Positions 47,766 to 57,453 of a DNA stretch of 64,000 nucleotides are shown in pieces. Position 1 is the first letter of the stretch. Every line of letters starts with the position of its first letter. The stretch lies in the NCBI GenBank assembly GCA_014529385.2, contig CM043952.1, positions 71,495,299-71,559,298 on the forward strand. Reading direction: 5' to 3'. Origin of the DNA: Adiantum capillus-veneris. Lineage: Eukaryota; Streptophyta; Polypodiopsida; Polypodiales; Pteridaceae. Under the pieces are notes generated by a model that did no database searches, had not been told where the DNA came from, and worked only from the letters and a program-made list of their open reading frames with translations. A program made the position numbers and the translations under genes.

Positions 47766-48817
47766 TGTCGTGCTGTGACATGTACATAGTGGGAACACAT
47801 GCTACAAGAGATATCTTGTAACTTTTTAGATACATAATTATATTTACTATAATGTACATATGCATTTTATTATTTATCTCAAGGGTAATGTATTCTTACT
47901 TTACCATCAAAAAAATACTATGGGAAAAGTGTCAATAGCTCCGCCTCTTTAACTTGGGGCAAAAAGCATTGATTCTTTATTTCTACTATTTCATTATCAT
48001 CTCACACCCTAGCTAGATCCTATATCTAGGGTAAACTCCAATATATATATATTCTATGTATTTTTTATACTTTTCTTATATTTCTTTTTAAATAGCTACT
48101 AGGAGAGAATCAAATCCTAGTGGGACACTAGGTGGCATGATGTCAAAGATACATTTATTTTAATGCATTATTGCAAGCATGGTTACAAAACTTTGTCAAG
48201 GAGAAATGTCATGCTTTCATATGGCATGAGGTGTCCTTGGGAATTAAATGAAAGTCAAAGCTAAGGAGACCACATGAAGACTTTTGCTGCCATAAATGGA
48301 CCCTATTTTGATGAATTTTTTACACAAGGTTTCAATCCGAATTGGAGAATGATTTTGAAATGAAAATCGTAGCTAATAAGCTGAAGTTTCTGCCCATATT
48401 TTTATTTTTTTAATTGGAGCTACGGTTGAGGAGATATGATCAAAATACTGGACCCCAGTCTGCCCACATCATGCAGGAACAGCTCATTTCCAACTTTTCC
48501 AATTCCTGTTCACACTGGCTCCTCTCTTCTTGTGTAAACCCTTGTGGGTTCCCTTCACCTATAAAAGGGGACCTCTTCTTCCTTGGAAGGAACTCAAGCA
48601 TTCAAGCCATTGATGAGAGGAATTCTCGAGGGAGTGAGTAGTAATGCCTAATTGTACTTAGCCATTAACATAAGCCCAAGCCTACACTTTCTCCTAGAGG
48701 GAGACTAGCCATTCTTGCAACGAGCTAACCTTGGAAGATCAAATCTAATCAAAGAAGGTCTTGCACTTGGTGTATCAATCAAAGTGGAATTATCCACTCT
48801 TCTTCTCTCTCCCATCA
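47766..48817 (+). repeat. gypsy 5' LTR
   Basis: Starts TGTCGTGCTGTGACATG, the same sequence as at 63390, and I place its end at CCATCA (48817), four bases before a primer-binding site. A clear TATA box is at 48560. The 3' end is inferred because the partner LTR is cut by the window edge at the equivalent of about 48343. Confidence 0.85.
48560..48570 (+). promoter_or_regulatory. gypsy LTR TATA box
   Basis: TATAAAAGGGG within CACCTATAAAAGGGGACC, a textbook plant TATA context; transcription would start about 30 bp downstream. Confidence 0.7.
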
Positions 48818-48821
48818 ATAA

Positions 48822-48838
48822 TGGTGCCGAAGGGTTTC
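48822..48838 (+). promoter_or_regulatory. gypsy primer-binding site, candidate
   Basis: TGGTGCCGAAGGGTTTC begins with TGG (complement of CCA). Its complement has the form of a tRNA T-arm and acceptor end. The particular tRNA was not identified. Confidence 0.55.
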
Positions 48839-48840
48839 AA

Positions 48841-48903
48841 GTAAGATGTGTTCTACATTGATGTTTTCTTGATTTCTTGTTGTTTTCATTTTCATCTCTA
48901 ATC

Positions 48904-48945
<42 letters not shown>

Positions 48946-49020
48946 CTAATCTCATCTCCTTAACCAAGCCTATCTCTCTCATTCTTAGTAATTCATCCTC
49001 TCTAGGTTCTCTTTGCTACA
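48841..49020 (+). other. Possible leader intron
   Basis: AAGTAAGATG at about 48839-48848 looks like a donor and TTTGCTACAG at 49011-49020 like an acceptor. An (AT)n tract at about 48908-48940 lies between. No transcript evidence. Confidence 0.3.
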
Positions 49021-49134
49021 GGTACATCTCTCCCCGCAGTATCCTTATTGCCTACGGGCAAGAATAGGGCTTGGTAGGGAAACTTCTCATCTCTTCACTT
49101 CTCTCATATCTACATTTCTCACATACTATCCTAG

Positions 49135-49353
49135 ATGAATAACCCACATGATGATCATTTCTATCGCTTTCACTCTGTACGATCTATTAGAATTAACGTA
49201 TGGATTAGCCGAAAAATACACTTTCAACAACGTATCGTGTTTCTCTTTGGCCCAGAAAGGCTTAATGAAATACTTCTATCACCGGATCCCATCATACTAC
49301 CTCTCATAGACTATAATTTTTCTTTTGATGTAAGCGTAGTTATCTTGCTATGA
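49135..49353 (+). CDS. Leader mini-ORF A, unknown protein
   Basis: 72 residues, MNNPHDDHFYRF..., ending in a hydrophobic C-terminus (DVSVVILL). It is a paralogue of the next ORF: KIHFQ/KLQFQ, LFG..RLN.I, ILP.I.Y..S.DV are shared. Its TGA overlaps the ATG of ORF B by four bases (ATGA). It lies in the gypsy leader between the primer-binding site and the CACTA-B insertion. I recognise no family. It could be a short upstream ORF or a captured gene piece. Confidence 0.35.
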   Translation: MNNPHDDHFYRFHSVRSIRINVWISRKIHFQQRIVFLFGPERLNEILLSPDPIILPLIDYNFSFDVSVVILL

Positions 49354-49562
49354 ACCAAGAGGATTTGTACACACAATTAATCCCAATCACTAGACAAAAT
49401 ATATATATTATGGTAAGCACAAAACTACAATTCCAAAGAACAATTCGTAGCCTATTTGGTCAGCCAAGATTGAATGCCATTAACTCATCCATTAACCTTT
49501 TCATATTACCCATGATACGATATGACCATAGCCTTGATGTTTTCATCTTCGTATTGTTTTGA
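49350..49562 (+). CDS. Leader mini-ORF B, unknown protein, paralogue of ORF A
   Basis: 70 residues, MNQEDLYTQLIPITR..., about 39 per cent identical to ORF A by hand alignment, with the same order FQ, LFG, RLN, ILP, Y, S.DV. The DNA of the two is far more different than a fresh tandem duplication would be. The CACTA-B target site is 15 bases downstream. Confidence 0.35.
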   Translation: MNQEDLYTQLIPITRQNIYIMVSTKLQFQRTIRSLFGQPRLNAINSSINLFILPMIRYDHSLDVFIFVLF

Positions 49563-49606
49563 CATTCTCTTTTGCGTTCCACTACAAGAGGTTGTGTGCT
49601 CTTGTG

Positions 49607-49850
49607 ACGCTCTTAGCGACGGAAATACACTGGGTTTTTATAACCCCCGGCGTCGCTATAACCGTCGCTAAAAGCGTCGCTACGAGAGCGTCGCTATCTG
49701 CGTCGCTATAGGCATCGCTATATAGCGACGCTCATAGCGACGCCTATAGCGACGCAGATAGCGACGCTCTCACAGAAGAGTATAGCGACACATATAGCGA
49801 CGCTACAGAGCCATAAATAGCGACGCTTATAGCGACGCCTGAGAGAATAT
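49607..49850. repeat. Left subterminal TAGCGACG repeats with large hairpin
   Basis: About fifteen copies of TAGCGACG or CGTCGCTA in both orientations. Arms 49684-49713 and 49742-49771 pair perfectly over 30 bp, with another 7 bp pairing inside after one mismatch. Confidence 0.93.
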
Positions 49851-50178
49851 TTTTTTGGTGGCAGGGCATTGAATGCCCTGCCACCCATCAACCATATTGT
49901 ACTTGATTCACTTTTTAAAAAAAGTGCAAAGGTAAATAATAGACCCAAAATAGTCACCCACAAGACGCATTGTTTGCAAAATTGACAATTGTACACATCA
50001 TAGACAATCTGAATTGATTGGCAAATGTAATAATGACAATTGTACAACATCATAGGCATAAATAATTGATTGACAAAAGGAATTGCGGTGACAAATGTAA
50101 TAATATACATGGTTCAAAAAGACGTATAAAATCCGTCTCATGATACATAAGCTATGAGAAACCCTAAACTAATGCTAT

Positions 50179-51522
50179 CTAGCTACGGCTAAACTGACGT
50201 CGTCTAATCAGACGTCTCATCGCGTCCAAGCGGCGTATCTGTCGGATTCTGCAAAAAAAGACAATAAGACAGTTTTCAGTAAATATAAACATATAACGAC
50301 ATTTATAAAACAATACAAAAAATAAAAAAGAGTAAACCCTAATACTAACCATGCCGCCGCGAGAACTGAGAATGTCCATCAGGGCGTTTAAGCCCTTCCT
50401 GCCTGCGTACTCGCGCTCGTACGGTGTGGGATCACGTCCTGTCATCGACCACTGTCAAAACATACAAAGATTTCATTATGTTAGAACTAAAAAACTCATA
50501 AACCCTAAACTATCGAACATGCATAAAGAGCAATGTGAAAAGACTTACAAAATCGGCCTCAAATGATGCCCATCCACCGCTCCCCAAGTGGTGCGAGCTC
50601 CCTGCCTCTACTCGCGCTCTGGCTGCATCCTTTTGTTGCTTCCACTTGTCGGGATTCTCGCGCGCTGCTTTCTTCGCATTCTTCCAATCTTCTTTGGCCA
50701 GCCAATCTGGCCTATTCCACCCATTCTTGATTGCTTTTTGCACTTCGGAACGCTTGTGTTTGCAGTATTCGCGCATTCGAATCTTCATCAGGTCTTCATT
50801 GAAGCGCTGATCCTGTGTTGGAACGGGAAACTCATCATGAAGTATGCTGATGACTCTGTTTTTTAAATCACTTGGTACTTCACTCCATTTGTTTAGTATA
50901 TAGTGTCTAAACAGCTGAGAGCAAAGACCACGCATGCGCGAGATCACCTTCTTGCCGTCATCATCCATGATGATGCCGCCGCTGATGTCGACGGAGTAAG
51001 GCAAGCCCTCTGGCCGGTGACGCGTGAACCTGGGTGTCCCGGCAGGGGTCTCTAGCGGCGTGTCGATGGGGGTACGGACGTCAGGTGTCTCCATCGGCGT
51101 CTGGGCGCCGAAGCGATGAGTGTCGAGTGGGGTGGCTCCTGGCGGAGTAGGTAGAGGTGTGTAGCTTCTAGGAATAGTCAGCCGTGCAAAACCTGGCGTA
51201 GACGGCGATGCTGTGGCTGGTGTGGGGGCGGGCAAAGAAGGGGAGGGTAAAGAGCCTCGTCGAACACGAGGCGGTGTGGAGGCATCGGTGGCGGAATCCC
51301 CACAACAACCGCCACCGCCACCACTAGAGCGCCGGTGTCTAGACGAGTGTGACGCTCGTCTCGTCGATGCCGAAGCTTCGGAGTGCGCCGAATGCTCCGA
51401 AAGAGAGGGAGATGCGGATGGTGTAGGAACGCGCGATGATGCGCCAGAGCGATGACGCTCCACGTACCATTGTCTCTGCTGCGGTGACAAAGAAGAAAGA
51501 AACTCCTCATCATCCATACCTG
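50179..51522 (-). CDS. CACTA-B Transposase_24-like accessory protein
   Basis: Exon 1 runs from about 51522 (after TGCAG; ATG at 51517, MDDEEFLSSLSPQQRQWYVE) to 50549 (donor GTAAGT). It has a Ser/Pro/Thr-rich N-terminal half with TP-repeats (TPMETPDVRTPIDTPLETP), then SVDISGGIIMDDDGKKV and the Transposase_24-like block (LFRHYILNKWSEVPSDL, KHKRSEVQKAIKNGWNRPDW, GSGGWASFEADF). Exon 2 encodes MTGRDPTPYEREYAGRKGLN (about 50453-50350, donor GTTAGT). The last exon, after CTGCAG, gives a basic tail ending RRQFSRS at 50179. No lesion seen. It probably binds subterminal repeats and works with TNP2. Confidence 0.75.
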
Positions 51523-51789
51523 CATTAAACACACGAATATTTAAACTTAATATTGAATGAATAGAGTAGACAATGACGCAAAGACCATTAAATACAATGA
51601 CGTAATGACGCATATAAATACAATGACGCAATGAATCGAGTGATAGAAGAGGCAAGTCGAAAACTCAGAATTTTCAATCAAAAGATGTGAGCGCGAGTAG
51701 AAAAGAGCGTTACACACCATGGAAGCTACTTAGAGAGCTAGAGCTTTTACAGCACGGAGCAAAATTGTTCAAATACAATATTTGTGGCT

Positions 51790-54700
51790 TTAAGAGATCT
51801 CTCTCTCATCCTCGCATAACTCAGCATAACTTCCTATATCTATATAGAGCTCTCCGTTTAAACACATATCCTCTGTTTCATTTTGTAGCTCCTCGGCATG
51901 CACCCCATATAGAGTAGTAGCATCTTGATGCTCGTCTGGCACCACCGCAGCGGCTTCTGATTGAGCATCTTCTCTGATCTCCTCCATTGATGTCGTTGTG
52001 ATTGGCACATGGTAGCCTTCATACGTCCTTGCACTACGAGGGGCTACCTCTATGACGTACAACCAGTTTGATGTAGACTTTGTAGGATGAAATACTACCT
52101 GCCAGAGCCACATAACTTACATGAGAGCTTTCAAGCACATAACTTGTAAAAGGGGGATGTTAACTATTTATATACTTACTTGTTCACAATGCTCGGGTAG
52201 TACGAAAGTGTCTCTTAGGTCAGTCCATTTCTTAGTAGAATCCACCTCAAGAAAACCAGACTCTCCTCTACGCACAGTAGCGTTTCGACCCTCCATGATT
52301 ATCTTGAACCATTGCACGTCGAACAAGTCGACAAAAAATCCTCTGTAATCGATCCTCAAAATCTCTTGCAGCGTGCCGAAGTAAGTGAGTTCCGCCACCA
52401 CGGGATCTGCATCAGAGGAACGTCGTCGACTAGACTGTTCAAATTTTGCCATGATTCCACAATCTTGAGTAAAACGCTTTTTGTCGATTCGTTCCACCCT
52501 AAAATGTCGACCTTTACACCATGCTGCTGTGTATGACTTATACTACAACGAACAAAGATTATGAGTGGCCGTTCAAACGTTTATAAATAAAGTCACTTGC
52601 TAGTCATACATTGCAAACTTACCTTGGTCGCGCAACCCCGAGAGTACTCCCACTCTTCTTCAGTCACTTCGTCACCGCATTGTTGTGCGCTTTTCAATTG
52701 GTTGTGCAACCATCTTAAGCTCATGAAGGTTGGTAGGCTCTCCAGAACCGCTGGATAGTGCATCGGTGGTCGTCTTCCCCGTCTCCACTCGATTCGTGCC
52801 CTTTGTCGCTCTTGCTTTGCATCCTCATATTGTGAAATCCACTTTTGCATCACTGGATTGTGAAGCATGCAAAATCGGTTGATTTTAGCCTCTAGATCTT
52901 CCGTCATCTTCTTCTCAACACCGAGATTGCACATGACAATCCCAAATATGCGCTCATCATCTATGGTTCGCCATAGCGTGTCCCGGGATTTATCAAATCC
53001 GTCTAGCCAGTCTCCAATGTACACTAGGGACTCTGATACCAACCAACCTTCTGCCATGCTACCCTCCGGACGTGCCTTTTGACGCACATATCCCTTAAGC
53101 GTTTTCATGAAACGCTCTAAGAAGAACATCCATCTGGAATGAACTGTGCCACCTATTTCCACCTCATCAACTATGTGAATAAGAAGATGCACCTTAATGG
53201 TTAGTATTGTAGTAGGAAAATGTTTCTCAAACATGCACACAAGCTCCGCAGCATTTAGTTTGGCGAATGGTATGGAGTCTACGTCGATCTCCTTTTGTGA
53301 GATCCATTGCACCAGCTTTGCAAGTTTGTAGATTGTGTTACGGATGTCGAGAGACAAACATCCCTCAATGGCAACCGGTAAAATAAACTCTAAAGTATGT
53401 GCAGCAATGATATTAAAGTCCACATTTTATGCAATGATATTAAAGTCCACTATGAACGTACCTGACACATTTTATGCCAATCGTGTGACTTCAAACTGGT
53501 AAGCTTTCCTTCTTTAGTAAAACACGTTCGGAGCAAGTGCATTACGCCAGTGGGGGTCCGCAAAGATCGAATGGCCTCTTTTACTTTGCGTTCTTGGGCT
53601 CCTGTGAAAATCCATGGTGCTTTAGGAAGTTTTATCGATCCATCAGACGCTGTTTGCGGCCAATATTGCTCCATACGATCCACATTTCTAAGGTCAACTC
53701 TGGCTCCCAAAGTATCTTTCTTGCCGGTCAAATGGTCCCATAGTAGATTACCCACATTCTTGAATATGTGCATTGGATCGAGCAAGTGATTGATCACGAG
53801 TCAGGGCCAGTATGGTAACTCGTACCATAGAGATAGTCTCTTCATCCCTGGAGGCAATCCGTCATCGCACATCTCCTTCTGCTCTAACCATGCTTGTGCA
53901 GACATCCTTGGTGGCTCTCTTCCCAAAAAGCCGTCGCGTAACACATGATTCTCCGGAAGATACGCTTGATGACCTTCGTAGATTTGCTTCTTCAGTGAGG
54001 GTGCCCTACGTGCATTCAGTCTAGGTCCACATGTGACACATGCTCTGTATCCGCTTGTTTGAAGCCCTGCATGTATACACATGATAAAAGATCAACTATG
54101 GGAAAAACAAGATTTACAGTGTCTGAGAGAGGAGTGTCAATAGATCACCTGAGCATTCTGTTAGCCCGGGATAGTCATGCATGGTCCACATTAGAATACC
54201 TCTGATCAAAGCATTCCGTCGTCCTGTGTGTCGGCTCATATCCACCACCTCTATGCCAATCCACAATTGTTGTAGCTCTTCCAATAGTGGACGAAGATAC
54301 ACATCCATATTCCCCACTTTATATCGCCCTGGCACAATCAAGCTTAGCCATAGGTGCCCCTTCTTCGTAGTCAACCACGGGGGAATGTTGTAGTTGACGA
54401 TGACAACGGGCCATACACTGTAAGATGTTGATCTTTGACCAAATGGATTTACGCCATCCATAGCCAGGCCTAAGCGCAAATTTCGAGCTTCCCTGGCAAA
54501 ATCCGACCATGTTCCATCTATATGTTTCCAGGCTGCGCAATCTGCAGGAATTCGTAGCACACCATCCGAAGATTTATTCTCCTCATGCCATGATGCTAGG
54601 GCGGCCATGGACTTACATTCGAAGAAATGCTTGATGCGAGGAAGCAAAGGAAAATGTTGCAAAACCTTTTGTGGAATTTTTGTCCCGTGGAGATCTACTC

Positions 54701-55517
54701 GATATCTTTCGGAATCACATTTCGGACACTTCTCCATGTCTGTGTATTCCCCTCTGAAAAGAATGCAGTCATTAGGACAAGCGTGGATAGAATTGTAATC
54801 CATCCCCAAGTTTCGCAAAATCTTTCTTGCTTCATCTCGGGAATCTGGCATCACATTGTCAGCTGGTAGAATGTGCTCTTTCAGCAATCTACACAACATA
54901 AAAATATGATACAGTCGTGTAAAAATCTATCAGATCATTATACATTTAGAGTTCTATTAAAGTAAACTAATTGTAATAGATCACCTGAAAAGCGCTGTGA
55001 CGCTAGTGTCACTCCATCCAAACTTTGCCTGCATGTTGAGAAGGACCAGGAGTGCTTTCAATCTAGACATACGTGCTCCATTATACAATGATGTATCGGC
55101 TTCACTTTTCATATCATCATAGATAAGCCTTTCTGAATCCATGATCGTCTCGATCATTTCATCAATCTCGGGCTCAAACATTGCCTCGTTGGGAATGTGC
55201 TCTGCATGATCATCCCCCGAGCTGTCAGAGGCTACATCTTGTGGCCTCACATATGCTGCTTGACCAAAGCGCCTGTGAATACGTCTATTGGGTTGCAAGA
55301 TTGCTGCTTGTTGGCCAGCGTCAGAGTCCGACGAGTTATAATTGGCAACAACTCGATCTATAATAGATGGATCCAACTCGCCAAATTCGCGAACGTGCTG
55401 CAAAGAAACACGTCTTGTCCGTCGCACAGCATGCTTGCATTGATTACAAGGACATAAGACCCTCGTTGAGAGATAGGTGTTTCGGTTGGACGGTCCCACA
55501 TCCTCGTCGCTACTCAT
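51790..55517 (-). pseudogene. CACTA-B transposase TNP2, one nonsense codon
   Basis: Exons in order (minus): 55517-54981 (MSSDEDVGPSNRNTYL, CPCNQCKHAVRRTRR, the transposase-associated domain), 54899-about 54150 (CPKCDSERYRVDLHG, LAMDGVNPFG, YSVWPVVIVNYNIPPW, MWTMHDYPGL), about 54070-53460 (CVTCGPRLNARRAPSLKK, INHLLDPMHIFKNVGNLLWD), 53423-52620 (DUF4218-like: VHLLIHIVDEVEIGGTV, RWMFFLERFMKTLK), 52560-52170 (DUF4216-like: TYFGTLQEILRIDYRGF), and a last acidic exon to 51790. GT-AG junctions fit between them. A single TGA at 53803-53801 follows LPYWP; otherwise all parts expected of TNP2 are present. TNP2 binds the termini and catalyses excision and insertion. Confidence 0.88.
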
Positions 55518-55559
55518 AATGAGGATAAAAAACTTATAACCTGGAAAACAAATTTAATA

Positions 55560-55579
55560 TTCTATTGGCATTCTTCGTC

Positions 55580-55617
<38 letters not shown>

Positions 55618-55990
55618 ACCTCACATTCTCTAGTCATGTCCAATCCCCGCACACCTCGGTCTAGAGGTGCACGGAGATCAGAACCACCGGGTTATAATCT
55701 CGTCTTTATTGGTCAATACCTATATTTGTGGGTACAAGAAATCTAGACACCCACGTCTACATGATACTGCATGTAGTGGACAAAATCCCTTTGCCTCTTC
55801 TCTAGCTGTAGCACTTCACTTCATCTTAACATCTTTTCACAGTAGATCTTTTCACTGTTCGTCTAACTCTAAACCCTAAACCGTAAGTAATTCTTGCGTG
55901 GACTCGATCTAACGTAAATAAGCGTAAATCTAAATAAACGTAAATCTAACTAAAAATAAACCTAAATCTAATTTAACGTAAGTCTAATGA
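55560..55990. repeat. 5' region of TNP2: (CT)n and AACGTAAATCTA-type repeats
   Basis: (CT)n at about 55581-55615. Then AAACGTAAATCTAA-like words repeated at 55905-55990, and a second block of the same repeats at 56205-56295, bracketing the HMA fragment. Confidence 0.7.
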
Positions 55991-56001
55991 CTAGAGGTTG
56001 T

Positions 56002-56200
56002 CTAGATGGTCATTGTGTCGGGGATGTAGTGACTCTTGCCGCCCTGAAGATCCACCTTCTTCCCTATCTTCTGAAGACATTTCACCAGTACTTTTGGATC
56101 GACGGAGCCCACCATGAGTGAAGGCAGCAATACCCTATATTCCATTGAGGGCTGTCTTCACCCGCTTCATGCAGGCATCGCAGTCTATGGAGACCCGCAT
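56002..56200 (-). pseudogene. Heavy-metal-associated (HMA) domain gene fragment carried in CACTA-B
   Basis: From ATG at 56200 the minus strand reads MRVSIDCDACMKRVKTALNG; CDAC is the CX2C metal-binding pair of HMA/HIPP proteins, in the right position before the first helix. After a frame change near NGI, the next frame reads SVDPKVLVKCLQKIGKKVDL, the second half of an HMA domain, then GGKSHYIPDTMTI and TAG at 56004-56002. This is about one 65-residue metallochaperone-type domain, broken by a frameshift or lost intron. It lies upstream of TNP2 and is foreign to CACTA elements, so it is best explained as a captured host fragment. Confidence 0.7.
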
Positions 56201-56549
56201 CTATTATAATATAACGTAAATCTAAATCTAGCTTAAATAAACGTAAATCTAGTTAAAAATAAACCTAAATCTAATTTAATGTAAGTCTACATATAACCTA
56301 ATCTTTAACGTCTTTTAAGATAGTTTCCTACGACGTTATAACTCTCTTCTTCCTGTGTGTGTGCGCGTGTGTGGATGTGTGTGCCAATAAAAAGAGATAA
56401 ATGGTATAACTTTTCTATCACCAATGCCAAGTATGATAGATTGATTATGCCATTTCTCTCTTGAATAATAGGTCTTCAGTTCAACTCCTCGTCGGCTAGA
56501 TCTTTAGGTCTTTTAATTTTAATTAGTTTCCTACGACGCTCCCTTAGTT

Positions 56550-56760
56550 TCTCTTTCTTTCTCTCTCAATGTGTGTACGTTTTTTTGGATCGTATGCATG
56601 TTTTCTTTCTCTTTTCCTCTCTCAATGTGTGCGTTTTTTGTTTATGCATGTTCTCTCTCTTTTTTCCTCTCTCAATGCGTGCGTTTTTTGTTTATGCATG
56701 CTCTCACTCTCTCTTTTTCTCTCTCAATGTGTGTGTGCATTCTTTGTTTATGTATGTGTG
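56550..56760. repeat. 50-bp minisatellite, four units
   Basis: Units end in TATGCATG at 56600, 56650 and 56700 and TATGTATG near 56755, each with TCTCTCAATG.GTGCGTTTTTTG. ORFs in three frames reflect the repetition. Confidence 0.88.
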
Positions 56761-56769
56761 TGCATTTTT

Positions 56770-56770
56770 G

Positions 56771-56806
<36 letters not shown>

Positions 56807-56924
56807 AACACTATGTGTGTGTGTGTATGTGTGTGTGTGAGAGAGAGAGAGAGGGAGAGAGAAAGAGGGGAAGGGAACATGAGAATGAGGAGAGGGAAGG
56901 AGCATACCTGGCTCTCCTTCCTCT

Positions 56925-56962
<38 letters not shown>

Positions 56963-57000
56963 GAAAAAGAGAGAGAGAGAGAGAGAGAGAGAGTGAGGGA
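56770..57000. repeat. Adjacent (CT)n, (GT)n and (GA)n tracts
   Basis: (CT)n 56773-56803, (GT)n 56813-56840, (GA)n 56839-56870, then (GT)n about 56931-56958 and (GA)n 56969-56993. CT and GA tracts can pair with each other across the GT loop. Confidence 0.9.
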
Positions 57001-57091
57001 GAGCGTTACCTGCTCTTTGCTTGAGGGCGCCGAAAAACTCAGATCTGAGATCTGAGTTTTTGGGCGCGCTCGGTTATTTTTTTTACCCCAG

Positions 57092-57153
57092 CTGGCATCG
57101 CTATGAGCGTCGCAAATTTCTTTGTAAATTTGCGACGCTCATAGCGACGCCAG
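57092..57153. repeat. Right subterminal hairpin of CACTA-B
   Basis: Arms 57092-57119 and 57126-57153 pair over 28 bp with one mismatch and a 6-base loop, built from the same GAGCGTCGC words as the left end. Confidence 0.94.
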
Positions 57154-57453
57154 GTATTTTTTTTTTGAGCGTCGCTGTGTGAGCGTCGCTAATATGAAGA
57201 GCCTCTTGTAGTGTTCTTTCTTTGTGTGTGTGAATGCAAGAGAGAAAGAGTGAGTCTTCTTTGATTGCACTTCTTTCCAAACCCTAGTCTTCATGGCATC
57301 TATGGTTTAACTCCTTCATATAGTTTTTGTTGAGTTCTCTCACAAACTCTCACAGCCATAAGCCCGGTGCTTTCCTGGCAAGACCGCAAATTTCTCGACA
57401 TATTTTTGCTGAACCCGACGCGAATCTGCTAGGGTGAGAGTTTGTGGGTAACC

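Larger units (their letters stand above)
49580..57213 (-). mobile_element. CACTA copy B, complete element of 7.6 kb
   Basis: Left end CACTACAAGAGG at 49580, right end CCTCTTGTAGTG at 57213: perfect 12-bp terminal inverted repeats, flanked by TTC at 49577-49579 and 57214-57216, a 3-bp target duplication as CACTA elements make. It contains TAGCGACG subterminal repeats at both ends, a TNP2 gene and a Transposase_24-like gene (both minus), and a carried HMA fragment. It sits inside the gypsy leader and is therefore the youngest insertion of the nest. Confidence 0.98.

Noticed and set aside
51178-51534. Overlapping His/Arg-rich ORF within the CACTA-B accessory gene
   Set aside because: Shadow frame of the Ser/Pro-rich exon.
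56569-57055. Cys/Val-rich ORFs upstream of TNP2
   Set aside because: Translations of GT, CT and GA repeats and the 50-bp minisatellite.
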